Source of the DNA: Chersky-840 sp035604715
GTDB taxonomy: Bacteria; Actinomycetota; Acidimicrobiia; Acidimicrobiales; UBA8190
Direction: 5' to 3'
DNA length: 64,000 nt
Assembly: GCA_963731665.1 (NCBI GenBank)
Contig: CAVSWP010000013.1
Span: 1 to 64,000 of the forward strand
Shown here piece by piece: positions 62,500 to 64,000 of the stretch. Positions within the stretch are counted from its first letter, which is position 1. Each line of letters starts with the position of its first letter. The position numbers and the translations under genes are program-made. The notes under the pieces are model-generated. The model made no database searches. It was not told where the DNA came from and worked only from the letters and a program-made list of their open reading frames with translations.

Positions 62500-64000
62500 A
62501 TGGCGCAAGCCATCACCGTGTCGGGCCCCATCAGTGGCACCGACCGCACACTTTCATTCGAGGCGGGAAAGCTCGCCATGCAGGCCGACGGAGCGGTGCT
62601 CGGGCGTATCGGCGACACCATGGTGCTCGTGGCCGCCACCGCGTCGCGAGGGGTTCGCGAAGGGGCCGACTTCTTCCCCCTGACCGTGGACATCGAGGAG
62701 CGGATGTACGCGGCCGGCAAGATCCCGGGCTCGTTCTTCCGGCGTGAAGGCCGGGCCACCGATCAGGCCATCCTCACGGACCGGCTGATCGACCGTCCCC
62801 TGCGGCCGTCGTTCCCCGAGGGCTTTCGCAACGAGGTTCACGTGGTGGGGACGATCCTCGCCGCCGACCTGGTCAACCCGCACGACGTCCTGGCCATCAA
62901 CGGCGCGTCGGCGGCCCTGATGCTGTCGGGCATCCCCTTCGACGGCCCCGTCGGGGCGGTGCGCATCGCCTGGACCACCGAAGGGACCTGGATCGCGCAT
63001 CCGACCTACCAAGAAGGCGACGCCTCGTGCTTCGAGCTCGTGGTGGCCGGCCGGGCCCTGTCCGAGGACGCCGGGAGCGAGATCGCCATCATGATGGTCG
63101 AGGCCGGGGGGACCGAGGACTCGTGGAAGTACTACGAGGCGGGGGCGCCCAAGGTGACCGAGGAGGTCCTGGCCGACGGCCTCGAAGCGGCCAAGACCTG
63201 GATCCGGGAGTCGATCGAGCTGCAGCGGGCGCTGGTGGCCAAGGTCGGCAAGAAGCCCACGATCCCCTACGAGTTGTTCACCGACTACAAAGACGACGTC
63301 TTTCAGCGCGTGGTGGCAGTGGCCAGCGACGCCGTGGCCAAGGCCAACACCATCACCGAGAAGGCCGAGCGCAACGCGGCGCTCGACGAGGCGACGTCAT
63401 CGGTCATCGCCCAGCTCAGCCCGGAGTTCCCCGAGCGTGAGCGTGAGATCAAGGCGGCGGTGCGCGCTCTCACCAAGAAGATCGTGCGCAAGCGGATCGT
63501 GGAGGAGGGCATCCGCATCGACGGTCGCAGCACGACCGACATCCGGCCCCTGTCGGCCGAGGTCGGGCTACTGCCCACGACGCACGGCTCGGCGCTGTTC
63601 CAGCGGGGCGAGACCCAGGTGCTCAACGTCACCACCCTGGGCATGCCCCGCATGAACCAGCTCCTCGACACCATCGGGATCCACGAGCACAAGCGCTACA
63701 TGCACCATTACAACTTCCCACCCTTCTCCACCGGGGAGACCGGGTTCATGCGGGGACCCAAGCGTCGCGAGATCGGGCACGGCCTGTTGGCCGAGCGGGC
63801 CCTGCTGCCGGTGGTGCCGTCCCAAGAGGAGTTCCCCTACACCCTGCGCCTGGTGTCGGACGTGCTGTCGTCCAACGGGTCGACCTCCATGGCGTCGGTG
63901 TGCGGCTCCTCGCTGTCGCTCATGGACGCCGGCGTGCCCATCAAGGCGCCCGTGGCCGGCATCGCCATGGGCCTGGTCTACGACGAGGGCACCTACGTCA
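62500..64000 (+). CDS. pnp: Polyribonucleotide nucleotidyltransferase (3' end beyond window)
   Basis: A 3'-5' phosphorolytic exoribonuclease (PNPase). The first RNase PH domain reads LSFEAGKLAMQADGAVLGRIGD, VDIEERMYAAGKIPGSFFRREG and RLIDRPLRPSFPEGF; the second begins EEGIRIDGRSTTDIRPL, with FPPFSTGETG and LSSNGSTSMASVCG. The KH and S1 domains lie past the window end. ATG 62500 follows GAGGAGACC. About 500 codons are visible with no frameshift. Confidence 0.97.
   Translation, partial: MAQAITVSGPISGTDRTLSFEAGKLAMQADGAVLGRIGDTMVLVAATASRGVREGADFFPLTVDIEERMYAAGKIPGSFFRREGRATDQAILTDRLIDRPLRPSFPEGFRNEVHVVGTILAADLVNPHDVLAINGASAALMLSGIPFDGPVGAVRIAWTTEGTWIAHPTYQEGDASCFELVVAGRALSEDAGSEIAIMMVEAGGTEDSWKYYEAGAPKVTEEVLADGLEAAKTWIRESIELQRALVAKVGKKPTIPYELFTDYKDDVFQRVVAVASDAVAKANTITEKAERNAALDEATSSVIAQLSPEFPEREREIKAAVRALTKKIVRKRIVEEGIRIDGRSTTDIRPLSAEVGLLPTTHGSALFQRGETQVLNVTTLGMPRMNQLLDTIGIHEHKRYMHHYNFPPFSTGETGFMRGPKRREIGHGLLAERALLPVVPSQEEFPYTLRLVSDVLSSNGSTSMASVCGSSLSLMDAGVPIKAPVAGIAMGLVYDEGTYV

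Overview
The window looks like a chromosomal segment of a very GC-rich actinobacterium, most probably in or near the class Acidimicrobiia (inference). Supporting signs are the mtrA-mtrB-lpqB-type operon, a WhiG-type sigma factor between xerC and rpsB, a class II DAHP synthase, many GTG starts with GTGA/ATGA stop-start overlaps, and a secreted protein with 'YWxVASDGGVFxFG' repeats, which I associate with Acidimicrobiia. No rRNA, IS element, prophage or CRISPR array was seen.

Layout. 1-2.6 kb: an irregular tRNA-Gly(TCC) followed by broken minus-strand genes (a small membrane protein, a hemerythrin-like protein, an anchored secreted protein). 2.6-9.2 kb: a carbon-metabolism block with two alcohol dehydrogenase family genes, acetate kinase facing phosphoketolase, and a Ppx/GppA phosphatase; nearly every gene has a single-base frameshift. 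9.3-15.7 kb: a tiny zinc-ribbon protein, an MDMPI-fold protein, tig-clpP-clpX-folC-ndk. 15.9-29.8 kb: mreB-mreC-mreD-PBP2, radical SAM pair, RNase E/G, rplU-rpmA-obgE-proB-proA. 29.8-33 kb: MoxR ATPase, VWA protein and histidine phosphatase. 33-38 kb: secreted repeat/GH25-like protein, DAHP synthase divergent from nadD, rsfS. 37.3-41.9 kb (minus): lpqB-like, mtrB, mtrA and a Tat lipoprotein that binds peptides or similar solutes. 42-64 kb: xerC-whiG-rpsB-tsf-pyrH-frr-cdsA-dxr-rip1-ispG, proS (opposite strand), rimP-nusA-ylxR-infB-rbfA-truB-ribF-rpsO-pnp (cut by the window end).

The genes make coherent units: a phosphoketolase/acetate kinase shunt, Clp proteolysis with trigger factor, rod-shape wall synthesis (rodA is not at its usual place), and the conserved actinobacterial translation/isoprenoid/phospholipid superoperon.

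Two features cut across the window. First, single-base frameshifts interrupt about ten recognisable genes, including the essential proS and infB. Several fall in G or C runs, so most are probably sequence errors, although the first 2.6 kb could be truly decayed. Second, many genes have a TAnnnT hexamer ending 6-11 nt before the start codon, which suggests leaderless or nearly leaderless mRNAs. No clearly new defence or mobile system was found. The most unusual items are the repeat/GH25 secreted protein, the MoxR-VWA module coupled to proA, long low-complexity extensions on core proteins, and an ObgE with an atypical G4 motif.
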